Of a stretch of DNA of 64,000 bases, positions 35,254 to 44,685 are shown piece after piece. Positions within the stretch are counted from its first letter, which is position 1; each line of letters starts with the position of its first letter. A program made the position numbers and the translations under genes. The DNA is taken from positions 1 through 64,000 of the forward strand of contig JBLNCA010000006.1 in NCBI GenBank assembly GCA_050260375.1, written 5' to 3'. This DNA comes from DTFZ01 sp050260375. Its GTDB lineage: Bacteria; Bacillota; Clostridia; Christensenellales; SZUA-584. The notes beneath the pieces are model-generated. The model was not told the origin of the DNA and made no database searches. It was given only the letters and a program-made list of their open reading frames with translations.

Positions 35254-35885
35254 TTTTTATTATCATATTAATGATCATAGCGTTAATACTGGTACTGATT
35301 TTTGTAGTCAGGATAAAAGCTGTTGTCGTTGCCGATAACGGCAATATTAATGTAAGCGTTTTTCTGTTGGGGATAATCAAACTGCAGAAGAAGTACGTAA
35401 TAAAACGCGAGCCGGACGTGGTATTAAGGCTATACCTTATAACCCGCAAGGGCTTAAAGCCGGTTATCACATTGCCTGAAATAGTCAAAAAAATCAAAGA
35501 GACGGTGGCTACCGATATAGCGGTTATCGATATTATAACCGTGATACTTCAGTCGCTGCGTAAAAAACAGAAGAACAGCGCGTTCAGTTATATATACAGG
35601 AAAGCAAAATACAATATAGCCGTTGATATAAAGCTAGGGTTGGAAGACGCTTTTTTAACCGCTATTGTCTGCGGCATATTAAACGCCGCCTCGGGCGCCG
35701 CCGGCGCGGTATTTAACAATAAAAAACATCAGGTACGGGCAAAAGCAACCCCGGAATTTTCAAAACTGTTTTTTTCTGCACATATTAACTGCATAATAGC
35801 TCTGACTCCGGCAGATATTATTATTGGATATGCAATATACAAGAAAAACAAAAAACAGGCGGTGAAATCTTATGCATCCAATTGA
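35250..35885 (+). CDS. DUF2953 membrane protein of the GerW cluster
   Basis: A 211-residue protein with an N-terminal membrane helix rich in Ile, followed by a domain with conserved VVADNGNINV and VDIKLGLEDAFLTAI blocks. In Clostridia this family lies before gerW/ytfJ and is tied to spore formation by context only. TTG 35250 has GAAAGGA 2-3 nt before it, a tight spacing; ATG 35271 is possible but would shorten the helix. The gene overlaps gerW by 14 bp. Confidence 0.75.
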   Translation: MFFIIILMIIALILVLIFVVRIKAVVVADNGNINVSVFLLGIIKLQKKYVIKREPDVVLRLYLITRKGLKPVITLPEIVKKIKETVATDIAVIDIITVILQSLRKKQKNSAFSYIYRKAKYNIAVDIKLGLEDAFLTAIVCGILNAASGAAGAVFNNKKHQVRAKATPEFSKLFFSAHINCIIALTPADIIIGYAIYKKNKKQAVKSYASN

Positions 35886-36261
35886 AAATATCATGCAGAC
35901 TGCGATGGCGGAGATTAAGGACATGGTCGACGTAAACACCATCGTCGGCGACCCTATCATCTCTACGGACGGCGCCACGATAATACCAGTTTCAAAGGTG
36001 TCGTTCGGGTTTGTCGCGGGCGGCGGCGAGTACGGAACCAAGGCAAACTCTCAGGACGCGCAGTCGCAAAACCCGTTCGCAGGCGGAGCAAGCTCAGGCA
36101 TTTCGATATGCCCGGTGGGTTTCCTGGTAGTGAATGAGAACGAAGTGCAACTGCTGTCCGTGGGCGGAAAACAAATGCTGGAGAAGGTCTTTGAAACAGT
36201 GCCTAAAATAATAACGGAATTCAAAAACGCTTTTAAGGACAAGAGCAAAGAGGTGGAATAA
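35872..36261 (+). CDS. gerW: Spore protein GerW/YtfJ
   Basis: A 129-residue member of the GerW family: MHPIENIMQTAMAEIKDMVD at the N-terminus, PIISTDGATIIPVSKVSFG and GGGEYG in the middle. In Bacillus subtilis YtfJ/GerW is made in the forespore and needed for efficient germination. It is a strong marker of a spore former. It overlaps the DUF2953 gene and is followed 3 bp later by the carboxypeptidase. Confidence 0.93.
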   Translation: MHPIENIMQTAMAEIKDMVDVNTIVGDPIISTDGATIIPVSKVSFGFVAGGGEYGTKANSQDAQSQNPFAGGASSGISICPVGFLVVNENEVQLLSVGGKQMLEKVFETVPKIITEFKNAFKDKSKEVE

Positions 36262-36264
36262 GCT

Positions 36265-37425
36265 TTGAAAACAAGGTTTTTCCGGATTACGGCGGTTATG
36301 CTGGCAATGGCCGCCGTATTCGCTTATAATACTGGCATAGCAAGCGCGGATAAAAAAGAGGAAGATATTAAAATAACGGCGGAGTCGGCGATACTTATCG
36401 AAGCGTATACCGGCAGGGTGCTTTACGAAAAGAACGCTTTTGAAAGGATGCCCATGGCGTCGACGACAAAAATAATGACCGCCATACTGGCGATAGAGAA
36501 CTGCAACCTTGACGATATCGTGGAAGTAGGACCCAACGCAAGCGGGGTGGAAGGTTCGTCCATTTGGCTGTCGCCGGGGGAAAAGCTGCAGCTTTGCGAT
36601 ATGCTTTTCGGGCTCATGCTGGCGTCGGGAAACGACGCGGCTATCGCCATCGCGGAACACGTGGCGGGCAGCGTGGATAAGTTCGTCGAGATGATGAACG
36701 CTAAGGCAAAAGAGGTAGGGGCGTACAATACGCATTTTTGCAATCCGAACGGGCTAACTGAAGACGACCATTATACCACCGCTTACGACCTCGCCTTAAT
36801 ATCCGCATACGCTATGAAGAACGATTTTTTCCGCGAGCTGGTGAAAACGCAATACAAGACAATACCGTGGGAAGGCCACGATTGGGACAGAGTCGTAAAA
36901 AACAAGAACAAGATACTCTGGCAGTATGAAGGCGGAAACGGCATAAAGACTGGTTTTACAAAGGCCGCCGGCAGGTGCCTCAGCGCATCTGCGCAAAGGG
37001 ACGGGCTTCAGCTTATATCCGTAGTGCTGGGCGCTCCCGATATGTTCAATGACTGCATGAAGCTTATGGACATGGGGTTTGAGAACTATTCGAGCAAACT
37101 CATTGTCAAGGCGGGAGAGTATATCGGCGACGTTGAAGTCAAACACGGCGTGAAAGACGGCTTTACGGTATATACGCAGGAGGATGTTTACTATCCGCTC
37201 ACGGAAGAAGAGTTCGGGCTGCTGGATAAAAGGATCTATCTGAAGGATGAACTGGACGCGCCCGTAGCCGAAGGGGAGAACGTAGGCTATATAGACATAT
37301 GGCTGGGCGGCAATCAAATATGCTCGGTGGCGCTTACGGCACCCGAAACGATAGGCGAGAACTCATATAAATATAACCTCGGAAAAGTACTAAACGGATG
37401 GCTCGGGGGAATGCCGAATATGTAA
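36265..37425 (+). CDS. Serine-type D-Ala-D-Ala carboxypeptidase (DacF-like)
   Basis: A 386-residue penicillin-binding protein of the S11 class. A signal peptide precedes the active-site SxxK (MASTTKIM), the SGN motif (ASGNDAAIA) and KTG (IKTGFTKAAG), then the C-terminal PBP5-type beta domain. It trims the terminal D-Ala from peptidoglycan stem peptides. Context after gerW matches DacF, which lowers cross-linking of the spore cortex in Bacillus. Starts with TTG after AGGTGGA. Confidence 0.92.
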   Translation: MKTRFFRITAVMLAMAAVFAYNTGIASADKKEEDIKITAESAILIEAYTGRVLYEKNAFERMPMASTTKIMTAILAIENCNLDDIVEVGPNASGVEGSSIWLSPGEKLQLCDMLFGLMLASGNDAAIAIAEHVAGSVDKFVEMMNAKAKEVGAYNTHFCNPNGLTEDDHYTTAYDLALISAYAMKNDFFRELVKTQYKTIPWEGHDWDRVVKNKNKILWQYEGGNGIKTGFTKAAGRCLSASAQRDGLQLISVVLGAPDMFNDCMKLMDMGFENYSSKLIVKAGEYIGDVEVKHGVKDGFTVYTQEDVYYPLTEEEFGLLDKRIYLKDELDAPVAEGENVGYIDIWLGGNQICSVALTAPETIGENSYKYNLGKVLNGWLGGMPNM

Positions 37426-37452
37426 GTGCCGGGGTGATAGCGGGAGGTTTTT

Positions 37453-38169
37453 GTGAGGATCAACAAGTATATAGCTTCGTGCGGCGTTGCGTCAAGGCGC
37501 GGCGCCGATAAGCTTATCGCGGAAGGGAAAGTGACCGTCAACGGCGCTCTTGTCACAACGATGGGCGCCGAGGTCGATGAAAGAGACGACGTCCGTATAG
37601 ACGGAAAAGTGATAAATCCCCAGAGGGACGTATATATAATGCTCAACAAACCGACGGGCTATATTTGCTCCTGCGCGGACGACAGGGGAAGGAAGACCGT
37701 GCTCGATCTCATAAAAGGGGTCGAAGGAAGGGTGTTCCCTGTGGGAAGGCTGGACTATGACACGGAAGGGCTGCTTATACTGACCAGCGACGGCGATTTT
37801 GCCTACCGGTGTACGCATCCAAAACATGAGATAAACAAGAAGTATTACGCGGAAGTGAAAGGCGCGCTTGACGCTCGCGCGATAAGCAAACTCCGCCGGG
37901 GAGTGATCGTAGACGGCAGAAGGACGTCTCATGCTGAAATAGAAATACTTGAGAGCAAAGACGGTTTATCAAAGCTGCACGTCGTGATACATGAGGGCAG
38001 AAACAGGCAGGTAAAGAAGATGTTCGAGGCGGTCGGGTGCAAGGTTACGTACCTAAAGCGCGTTGCGATAGGAGGGCTTGAGCTCGGAGAGCTTGCCCCG
38101 GGGGCCTGGCGGCGGCTTGAAGAAAGCGATTTTATCCGCCTTGGAGTAATGAAAGGCTCTTCAAGATAA
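37453..38169 (+). CDS. rluB: Ribosomal large-subunit pseudouridine synthase B
   Basis: A 238-residue RsuA/RluB-type enzyme: S4 RNA-binding domain (RINKYIASCGVASRRGADKLI), then the catalytic GRLDYDTEGLLILTSDG with the catalytic Asp, and NRQVKKMFEAVG. It modifies helix 89 of 23S rRNA in the RluB case. GTG start with GGAGG upstream. Order dac-rluB is common in Clostridia. Confidence 0.9.
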   Translation: MRINKYIASCGVASRRGADKLIAEGKVTVNGALVTTMGAEVDERDDVRIDGKVINPQRDVYIMLNKPTGYICSCADDRGRKTVLDLIKGVEGRVFPVGRLDYDTEGLLILTSDGDFAYRCTHPKHEINKKYYAEVKGALDARAISKLRRGVIVDGRRTSHAEIEILESKDGLSKLHVVIHEGRNRQVKKMFEAVGCKVTYLKRVAIGGLELGELAPGAWRRLEESDFIRLGVMKGSSR

Positions 38170-38217
38170 ATTTTACAGGTTGTATAGACCTTTTATCGAT
38201 TAACTATGATAAATGTG

Positions 38218-38246
38218 TTGAATTTTTCACAATTATGCATTATCAT
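38218..38246 (+). promoter_or_regulatory. Promoter of gap
   Basis: TTGAAT and TATCAT with a 17-bp spacer, 42 bp before the gap ATG. Confidence 0.6.
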
Positions 38247-38288
38247 AAAGCCAGAAGTTTGTATTTATTTTTATATGGAGGATATATT

Positions 38289-39296
38289 ATGGCAGTAAAA
38301 GTTGGTATCAACGGTTTTGGACGCATCGGCAGGTTGGTCTTCAGGGCGGCTGTGGACAATCCCAATATCGAAATACTCGGCATAAACGACCCCTTTATCG
38401 ATCCCGAGTATATGGTTTACATGCTGACATATGATACGGTGCACGGCCGTTTCAAAGGAACGGCAAAAGCGGAAGACGGCGCCATAGTCGTCAACGGCAA
38501 GAAAATCGCCGTGTATGCATGCATGAACCCCGAAGAGATACCGTGGAGCAAATGCGGCGCCGAGTATATCGTAGAATCCACCGGCGTATTTACAACGACT
38601 GAAAAGGCAAGCGCCCATTTCAAAGGCGGCGCCAAGAAGGTCGTTATATCGGCTCCTTCGGCCGACGCTCCTATGTTCGTAATGGGCGTAAACCACAACA
38701 CCTACAAGCCCGAGATGAAGATAGTTTCCAATGCTTCATGCACGACGAACTGTCTCGCTCCTCTTGCCAAGGTCATACACGACAAATTCGGCATAATAGA
38801 AGGGCTTATGACGACGGTCCATGCCACGACGGCTACTCAGAAAACGGTTGACGGGCCTTCCAAGAAGGACTGGAGAGGCGGCAGAGGCGCTGCGTTCAAT
38901 ATCATTCCCTCGTCCACGGGCGCGGCAAAGGCTGTCGGCAAGGTAATACCCGAGCTTAATGGCAAACTCACAGGCATGTCGTTCAGGGTTCCCACTGCGG
39001 ACGTTTCGGTTGTCGACCTTACCGTAAGGCTTGAGAAATCCACGACGTACGAAGAGATAAAGGCTGCTATTAAAGCCGCTTCCGAAGGCGAACTCAAAGG
39101 CATACTCGGCTATACGGAAGATAAAGTCGTTTCGTCCGACTTTATAGGCGACTCCAGAACGAGCATATTCGATGCCGACGCAGGCATAATGCTTAACCCG
39201 AACTTCGTAAAGCTCGTTTCCTGGTATGACAACGAGTGGGGTTATTCGTGCAAGGTTCTCGACCTGATTTCGCACATAGCTTCGGTTGACAAGTAA
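38289..39296 (+). CDS. gap: Glyceraldehyde-3-phosphate dehydrogenase
   Basis: A 335-residue type I GAPDH with the NAD-binding GINGFGRIGRLVFRAA at the N-terminus and the active-site ASCTTNCLAPLAKV. It oxidises glyceraldehyde 3-phosphate to 1,3-bisphosphoglycerate in glycolysis. ATG 38289 has GGAGG upstream; the longer frame from 38235 has none. It is monocistronic: no pgk or tpi follows. Confidence 0.97.
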   Translation: MAVKVGINGFGRIGRLVFRAAVDNPNIEILGINDPFIDPEYMVYMLTYDTVHGRFKGTAKAEDGAIVVNGKKIAVYACMNPEEIPWSKCGAEYIVESTGVFTTTEKASAHFKGGAKKVVISAPSADAPMFVMGVNHNTYKPEMKIVSNASCTTNCLAPLAKVIHDKFGIIEGLMTTVHATTATQKTVDGPSKKDWRGGRGAAFNIIPSSTGAAKAVGKVIPELNGKLTGMSFRVPTADVSVVDLTVRLEKSTTYEEIKAAIKAASEGELKGILGYTEDKVVSSDFIGDSRTSIFDADAGIMLNPNFVKLVSWYDNEWGYSCKVLDLISHIASVDK

Positions 39297-39314
39297 GAGC
39301 AAAAACAAAGAATA

Positions 39315-39346
39315 AAGAGTGGTTGGTGTACAGCCGCTCTTTTTTA
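39315..39346 (+). terminator. Terminator of gap
   Basis: AAGAGTGG with CCGCTCTT (one G-U), an 11-nt loop, then TTTTTT. Confidence 0.85.
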
Positions 39347-39355
39347 TTACAGGGG

Positions 39356-39493
39356 TACGGTGTCTACGGCAAGCCGTGAGGCTTGATGGGGTGTATAGAG
39401 CGGTGCACGCGCGTATACAAAAACGCGAGGGCAAAGCAAGGCTTGAATAAATACGGGGTCCCCGGCAAGCCGTGAGGCTTGATGGGGTGTGTA
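39356..39493. repeat. 42-nt hairpin repeat, two copies with a spacer
   Basis: Copies at 39356-39396 (degenerate first part) and 39452-39493. Here the stem is CAAGCC with GGCTTG inside C4/G4 arms, a compensated variant of the AAAAAG/CTTTTT stem seen elsewhere. About 55 bp of unrecognised GC-rich sequence separates the copies. Apart from these, the gap 39347-39637 shows nothing I can name. Confidence 0.8.
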
Positions 39494-39637
39494 TGGCAGG
39501 TAAGAGAACTTTAAACAAACGTTAAACAATGTCGGCGCCGATTGTTGCAGAATAATGTATATGATATACTCAAACAGATAATAAAAGCATTTTTATATTA
39601 AACGTAACTCCTGACTTAAGAACGGATAACATATGGT

Positions 39638-39666
39638 TTGTGACAATACAAAAAACAGTATATAAT
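39638..39666 (+). promoter_or_regulatory. Promoter of the CotH gene
   Basis: TTGTGA and TATAAT with a 17-bp spacer, 30 bp before ATG 39697; AAGGA precedes the start. Confidence 0.65.
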
Positions 39667-39696
39667 ACTGTAGATAAGAAAACGTAAGGAAATGCG

Positions 39697-42657
39697 ATGA
39701 AGACGTTTAAAAAAATATTGATGATATTATTTATTGGCGCGGTATTAGCGGGAGTCATATTCTTACTGCCTGATTTGAACGGGCCGGCCGACGCGAGCCC
39801 CGCTCCTGCTTCCGAAGTGTCGGGAGTGATCATAAACGAGGTGATGACCAGCAACAAGGGCATATACCCCGACGACAACGGCAACAGCAGCGACTGGGTT
39901 GAGTTTTACAATACTACTGACAACGATATCAGCCTGAATAACTGCGGGCTTTCGGACGATGAAACAAAGCCGAACAAATGGCCGTTTCCAAACGTAACCA
40001 TTAAAGCGCACGGCTATCTTGTCGTGTTTCTTTCCGGCAATTCCAGATACAGCCCCGAAAATGGCGTGATACACAGCTCGGTTAAATTGAGCTCTCAGGG
40101 CGAAAAGCTGATAATGTCGAACGTCGCCGGTAAACCTTTGGATTCCGTCGATATACCCCAGATGCCCGATAACGTATCCTACGGGCTGGTAAACGGCGAG
40201 TGGCAGCAGATGAGCAACATCACGCCCGGCTTTGAAAACAGCGACGCCGGGTATCAGGCGTTCAGGGCAACGATGACGGTGCCGGATTCGCCTGTAATTA
40301 TAAACGAAGTAATGCCGTCTAATTACATGACGATAGCGGATTCAAACGGCGTATATACCGACTGGGTTGAGATAATCAACAAAAGCGGCGAGGACGTTAA
40401 TTTATACGGGTACGGGCTCTCCGACGACGTAAACGACCCGCTAAAATGGCGCTTCCCCGATATTACGCTGAAAGCGGGGCAGCCCTTGCTTGTGTTCTGC
40501 TCGGGCATAAAAGCCCCTTACAGCGGAGAAGGGCCTCTTTATGCGGATTTTAAACTGTCTTCGGCCGGTTCGGCTATAGTGCTTTCCGATATGCAGGGTC
40601 GCCTTATGGATAGCGTAGCCGTAGGCGACGTGCCCGCAGACTGGTCGTACGAGCGCGGCTTAAAAGACGGCGCGCCTTCGGGCGAATGGGCGCAAGGCTG
40701 CCAGCCGACGCCGGGCTATCCCAACACGGAGGCGGGGTTTGCCGAGTTCTTAAACAACAACCAGCTCGCGCTCGGCGATATCGTTATCTCCGAAGTGCTT
40801 ACGTCCAATAACGCGGTAGACACGGGCGAGGGTAGCAATAACGATTACATTGAGATAGAAAATCGCGGAGCTAGCGCCGTAAACCTTAAGGGATACGGCC
40901 TTACGGATAACGCGTCCAACCCTGCCAAGTTCCGCTTTCCGGACGTAACATTGCAGCCGGGAGCCCAGATAAAAGTGCTTGCGACGGGAGTTGACGTAAC
41001 GGTCGGCCAGGAATTGTGCGCGCCGTTCAAATTAAGCAGGCTGGGTACGACGGTAGCGCTGTTTAACGCGCAGGACCAGCTTATTGACAGGTACTTTATA
41101 GGAACGCTTCCGCAGAACGTTTCAATAGGCAGGGAAGCGGGGCAGACCGCGCTTGCTTATTACACGACGCCCACGCCGGGCGCTGCGAATACCGGCGGCA
41201 AGGCAGGGTTTGTGGGCAATGTGCAGTTCGACCAGCAGCCCGGCAAATACGACGGGGCCATACAGCTGTCGCTCTCTTCCGCGGAAGGGGCCGACATATA
41301 CTACACTACGGACGGCAGCACTCCGTCGCAGAGTTCCAATAAGTACTCGGGGCCTATAACGATAGACAAGACGACGCCAATAAGGGCCAAAGCGTTCAGG
41401 GAAGGCTACATAGAAAGCCCGGTGGCTACGGGCACGTATTTCATAAGCGCGGCGCATACGCTGCCCATTGTTTCGATTGCAACGGATGAACATTTGCTGT
41501 TTGACCCGACGACCGGCATATACATGCCGGGGCCTAACGCTACCAAAGACAGCAATGGTTTTTACAAAAACGCAAATTTCCAGAGCGATAACGAAGTACC
41601 CGCATCGTTTGAGGTATACGACGAGGGCGGACAACGGGTGTTTCAGCAGGATATAGGCCTCGCTATGACAGGAGGGCTGACGCTTTCCCTGAAGGAGCAA
41701 AAGTCTTTCGCTATATACGCGCGAAGCCAATATGGTAACAGCACGATGGCGTACCCGTTCTTCCAAAACCGCGATTTCACCGAGTATAAGTCGCTGATAC
41801 TGCGCACAGGCGGGCGCGAGGGCTCAATGGTAACAAAGCTTAACACATACGTCGCGCTGAGCCTTGTGGATGGCAAGATGAACGTACTGACGCAGGCAGC
41901 CAAGCCTTGCGTGGTATACATCAACGGCAGATACTGGGGCGTGTACTACATGATGGAGAAACGCAACAAGTACATGGTAGCGCAGCACGAGGGCGTCACG
42001 GACGAGAACGTAATTGACGCAATCAACCTTGCTAAAGGCTTCACTCAGGTTAACAATGGATCGAGCGAAGGGTATAAGGAGATATACAATTACATAAGCA
42101 CGCATGATCTGTCGGCAAAGGAGAACTACGATTGGGTCGCCGCGCGGCTTGATACCGACAGCTTTATGGACTTCATTATAAACGAGATATACATCGCCAA
42201 CAACGATGTTGGTAATGTTCAGTTCTATCAGATACCACCGGACGGAAAATGGAAACAGATATATCAGGACCTCGATATCTCATTCTATTCGTTCGACACG
42301 GTTGCGAAGCGTATGGATCCGAAAACCACCGGGTCGGATATTTTCAACGCGCTGCTGAAATACAAGCCGTGGAAGGACGCGTTTATAGAGAGGTTCGCCT
42401 GGGCGCTTAAGGAAATATATAATACCGAGCGAGTGACCTCTATGATAGACGAAGCGGCGAACCTGTTGCGCGGTGAGGTTGCGGCGGAGCATCAGCGCTG
42501 GAGCGGCGAGCGGCCGACGCCCGAAAAATGGGAAGAGGGCGTGAAAGCTTTGAAGAATTTTGCTGCAATACGAGGAAAGGCGGTTGTCAACGATCTGAAG
42601 AAGAATCTTTCACTGACGCCGGAGCAGATACAGATGCTCGAGAACGCGGTGAAATAA
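39697..42657 (+). CDS. CotH-kinase protein with three lamin-tail domains
   Basis: A 986-residue exported or membrane-anchored protein with an N-terminal helix (residues 5-25). Three lamin-tail (LTD) domains follow, each starting with a VIINEVM- or VISEVLTSN-like strand and containing a D-Y/WVE motif and GYGLSDD. Next comes a chitobiase/hexosaminidase-type C-terminal fold (YYTTDGSTPS), then a CotH kinase domain from about residue 590, with GRYWGVYYMMEKRN and IYQDLDISFYS. CotH kinases phosphorylate proteins, first shown for spore-coat CotB. Here the domain is probably outside the membrane; substrate unknown. It could be a coat-linked or general extracellular protein kinase. Confidence 0.85.
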   Translation: MKTFKKILMILFIGAVLAGVIFLLPDLNGPADASPAPASEVSGVIINEVMTSNKGIYPDDNGNSSDWVEFYNTTDNDISLNNCGLSDDETKPNKWPFPNVTIKAHGYLVVFLSGNSRYSPENGVIHSSVKLSSQGEKLIMSNVAGKPLDSVDIPQMPDNVSYGLVNGEWQQMSNITPGFENSDAGYQAFRATMTVPDSPVIINEVMPSNYMTIADSNGVYTDWVEIINKSGEDVNLYGYGLSDDVNDPLKWRFPDITLKAGQPLLVFCSGIKAPYSGEGPLYADFKLSSAGSAIVLSDMQGRLMDSVAVGDVPADWSYERGLKDGAPSGEWAQGCQPTPGYPNTEAGFAEFLNNNQLALGDIVISEVLTSNNAVDTGEGSNNDYIEIENRGASAVNLKGYGLTDNASNPAKFRFPDVTLQPGAQIKVLATGVDVTVGQELCAPFKLSRLGTTVALFNAQDQLIDRYFIGTLPQNVSIGREAGQTALAYYTTPTPGAANTGGKAGFVGNVQFDQQPGKYDGAIQLSLSSAEGADIYYTTDGSTPSQSSNKYSGPITIDKTTPIRAKAFREGYIESPVATGTYFISAAHTLPIVSIATDEHLLFDPTTGIYMPGPNATKDSNGFYKNANFQSDNEVPASFEVYDEGGQRVFQQDIGLAMTGGLTLSLKEQKSFAIYARSQYGNSTMAYPFFQNRDFTEYKSLILRTGGREGSMVTKLNTYVALSLVDGKMNVLTQAAKPCVVYINGRYWGVYYMMEKRNKYMVAQHEGVTDENVIDAINLAKGFTQVNNGSSEGYKEIYNYISTHDLSAKENYDWVAARLDTDSFMDFIINEIYIANNDVGNVQFYQIPPDGKWKQIYQDLDISFYSFDTVAKRMDPKTTGSDIFNALLKYKPWKDAFIERFAWALKEIYNTERVTSMIDEAANLLRGEVAAEHQRWSGERPTPEKWEEGVKALKNFAAIRGKAVVNDLKKNLSLTPEQIQMLENAVK

Positions 42658-42739
42658 CTTGTGAGGCGTATACAGCGCGTCTTTTCAATCAAGGAAGATA
42701 ATTGGGCAAAATTGGGTAGTGGTGAGAATGTAGGAGTGT

Positions 42740-43549
42740 ATGAGTAAGCAAAAGCCGCAGGAGAACTCGAAGAACGGGAGGAACGGCCAGAAAAAGCGTT
42801 ACCGGTTTAACGCGAAAAAGTTTGCCACCACAATGTCGGTGCTGTGTTTTATAGTGGCGGGCGCAATTATCGCGGCGCATTATATAGGCGAAAGCGGCGG
42901 TATCGGAGCTATAGCGGCTCTTGACAACCCGCAGCGGACGGCAAAGGCAGGCGCGCAGGCGAGCGGCGAAGCTGCGAAAGGGCTTGCAGGCAAAAGCGTA
43001 GTCGTAGACGCCGGGCACGGGGGATTCGACCCGGGCACTATAGGCTCAAACGGCGCCGAGGAGGACGATGTCAACCTCGCCGTCTCTAAATTCTTAAAGG
43101 CCGAGCTGGAAGACAGAGGCGCCAAAGTTATAATGACGCGCAGCGACGAAAACGCTATTGCGGATACAAAGGACGCCGACATGGAAAAACGGCGCGTAAT
43201 AATACGCGACAGCGGATCGGATATAGTCGTCAGCGTGCATATGAATTCCTTTAAGGACGAAAGCGTGTCCGGCCCGCTGGTATTGTTCATGACTGGCTCC
43301 GCTAAGGGAAAAGCGCTTGCGGAATGCATACAGCAGCGCTTAAACGACGAGCTTGGGCCGGAATCAAAGGGAGCAGCGCGCTCCGAGAACTTGCATGTTT
43401 TAAGAGCGGGAAGCCAGCCGAGCGTGTTGGTGGAGTGCGGCTTTTTAAGCAACCCGGAAGAAGAGAAAAAGCTGCTTACCGAGGATTACCAGAAAAAAGT
43501 CGCAAAAGCGATATGCAACGGCATAGAAGACTATTTTGGCAATCAATAG
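42740..43549 (+). CDS. N-acetylmuramoyl-L-alanine amidase (CwlD-like)
   Basis: A 269-residue Amidase_3 enzyme with one N-terminal membrane helix (about 37-55). Zinc ligands are His in DAGHGGFDPG, Glu in EEDDVNLAVS and His in VVSVHMNSF; the catalytic Glu is in VLVECGFLSN. The size and single-domain form fit CwlD, which makes muramic lactam in the spore cortex, but other Amidase_3 enzymes look alike. AGGAGTG lies before the ATG. Confidence 0.88.
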   Translation: MSKQKPQENSKNGRNGQKKRYRFNAKKFATTMSVLCFIVAGAIIAAHYIGESGGIGAIAALDNPQRTAKAGAQASGEAAKGLAGKSVVVDAGHGGFDPGTIGSNGAEEDDVNLAVSKFLKAELEDRGAKVIMTRSDENAIADTKDADMEKRRVIIRDSGSDIVVSVHMNSFKDESVSGPLVLFMTGSAKGKALAECIQQRLNDELGPESKGAARSENLHVLRAGSQPSVLVECGFLSNPEEEKKLLTEDYQKKVAKAICNGIEDYFGNQ

Positions 43550-43558
43550 CTTTTAAAA

Positions 43559-44449
43559 TTACATATTAGTACTTGTCTTTAGCTTGAGCATCACGACTTC
43601 GGGAGGGTCGAATATCCTCAAAGGAAACAGGCTGTTGCCTAGGCCTCTGCTTACAACCAGCGCCATGCCGTATTTATGATACATTCCGCTCGTATACTTT
43701 GGAAGCACGCCCTGCCCGGGAGCGTACAGCCCTCCTAAAAACGGCAGCCGCATCTGTCCGCCGTGCGCGTGGCCGGACAAAACTATATCTATGCCGCAGC
43801 CGGAAAACAGTCTTATAAGCTCAGGCCGGTGCGTCAGCAGTATGTTGAGAGAGGATTCATGCCCTGCCGTCAAATCTTTAAGCGCACTCTGCAGACGCAG
43901 TTTTGCCTTTTCCTTTTCCGCCGCTGTTTCATAGCCGTAATACGATATGTCGGGCAAGCCGAAAAGCCTTATGCAGCCGCCTTCTTGGTTTATTGCCACA
44001 GACTTGGCGTCAAGCATGTTTACGCCCGCTTCTTTCAGCTGAGCAAAAAGCTCTTTGCATCTGCGCGATTTTATCTCGTGATTGCCCGTGACAAAATATA
44101 CTGGGGCGAGATTTACGGCTCCGCGTATGAAATCCATAGCTGTTTTTATATCCGTACGCCGCCGGTCTATCAAATCTCCCGTGACGGTTATTATGTCGGG
44201 TCGCTCTTTTTTTACAAGGCGGATAAGCCTCGATTGCCTGCCGCCAAAATCGTGGTTGTGCAGGTCGGATATGTGCGCTATCTTAAAGCCGTAAAGCTGC
44301 TGAGGCACTTTCGCGCCCGTGTATTCGATATTCGTGACGTTAAGGGAGTTGTTGCCGATATAGGCGTAAGCGCGCCTGTGCAAAACGTTGCGGCTTAGGG
44401 CATCGGGCTTTATTTTATTGTCGATGAAAATGCTGTCGTTCTTAACCAT
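43559..44449 (-). CDS. Metallophosphoesterase (YkuE/YaeI-like)
   Basis: A calcineurin-like phosphoesterase with all metal motifs: AHISDLHNHDFG, TVTGDLIDRR, VTGNHEIKSR, LLTHRPELI and LSGHAHGGQ. Homologues act on lipid or UDP-linked phosphate substrates at the membrane; this one lacks a clear N-terminal anchor. The start is uncertain: ATG 44449 has only GGGA close by, with a TATAAT immediately upstream; a GTG at 44506 would add 19 residues. Its 3' end is 10 bp from the convergent amidase gene. Confidence 0.85.
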   Translation of the reverse strand: MVKNDSIFIDNKIKPDALSRNVLHRRAYAYIGNNSLNVTNIEYTGAKVPQQLYGFKIAHISDLHNHDFGGRQSRLIRLVKKERPDIITVTGDLIDRRRTDIKTAMDFIRGAVNLAPVYFVTGNHEIKSRRCKELFAQLKEAGVNMLDAKSVAINQEGGCIRLFGLPDISYYGYETAAEKEKAKLRLQSALKDLTAGHESSLNILLTHRPELIRLFSGCGIDIVLSGHAHGGQMRLPFLGGLYAPGQGVLPKYTSGMYHKYGMALVVSRGLGNSLFPLRIFDPPEVVMLKLKTSTNM

Positions 44450-44651
44450 TCCCAATATTATATTACAAAAACATCTATTTGTGAAACAGCTGAAAATAAA
44501 CTGCACGCCGGCGGGAAGGCCGTGAAAGAACTTGCCATGGATCTCGCCCGGTTATATAATCGGATTATAATAAAATCAATCATTTTTGATCCACGCTAAC
44601 AGGCATCATATAAGGCTAAGCTGCTAAATACATAAAGACAGCGATAATGAC

Positions 44652-44674
44652 CCTTTCATTTATAAAACGAAAGG
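44652..44674 (+). promoter_or_regulatory. Hairpin covering the ribosome-binding site of the next gene
   Basis: CCTTTCATTT pairs with AAACGAAAGG (one mismatch) across an ATA loop. The right arm runs into the AAAGGAGG site used by ATG 44686. Confidence 0.5.
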
Positions 44675-44685
44675 AGGAGATATTA

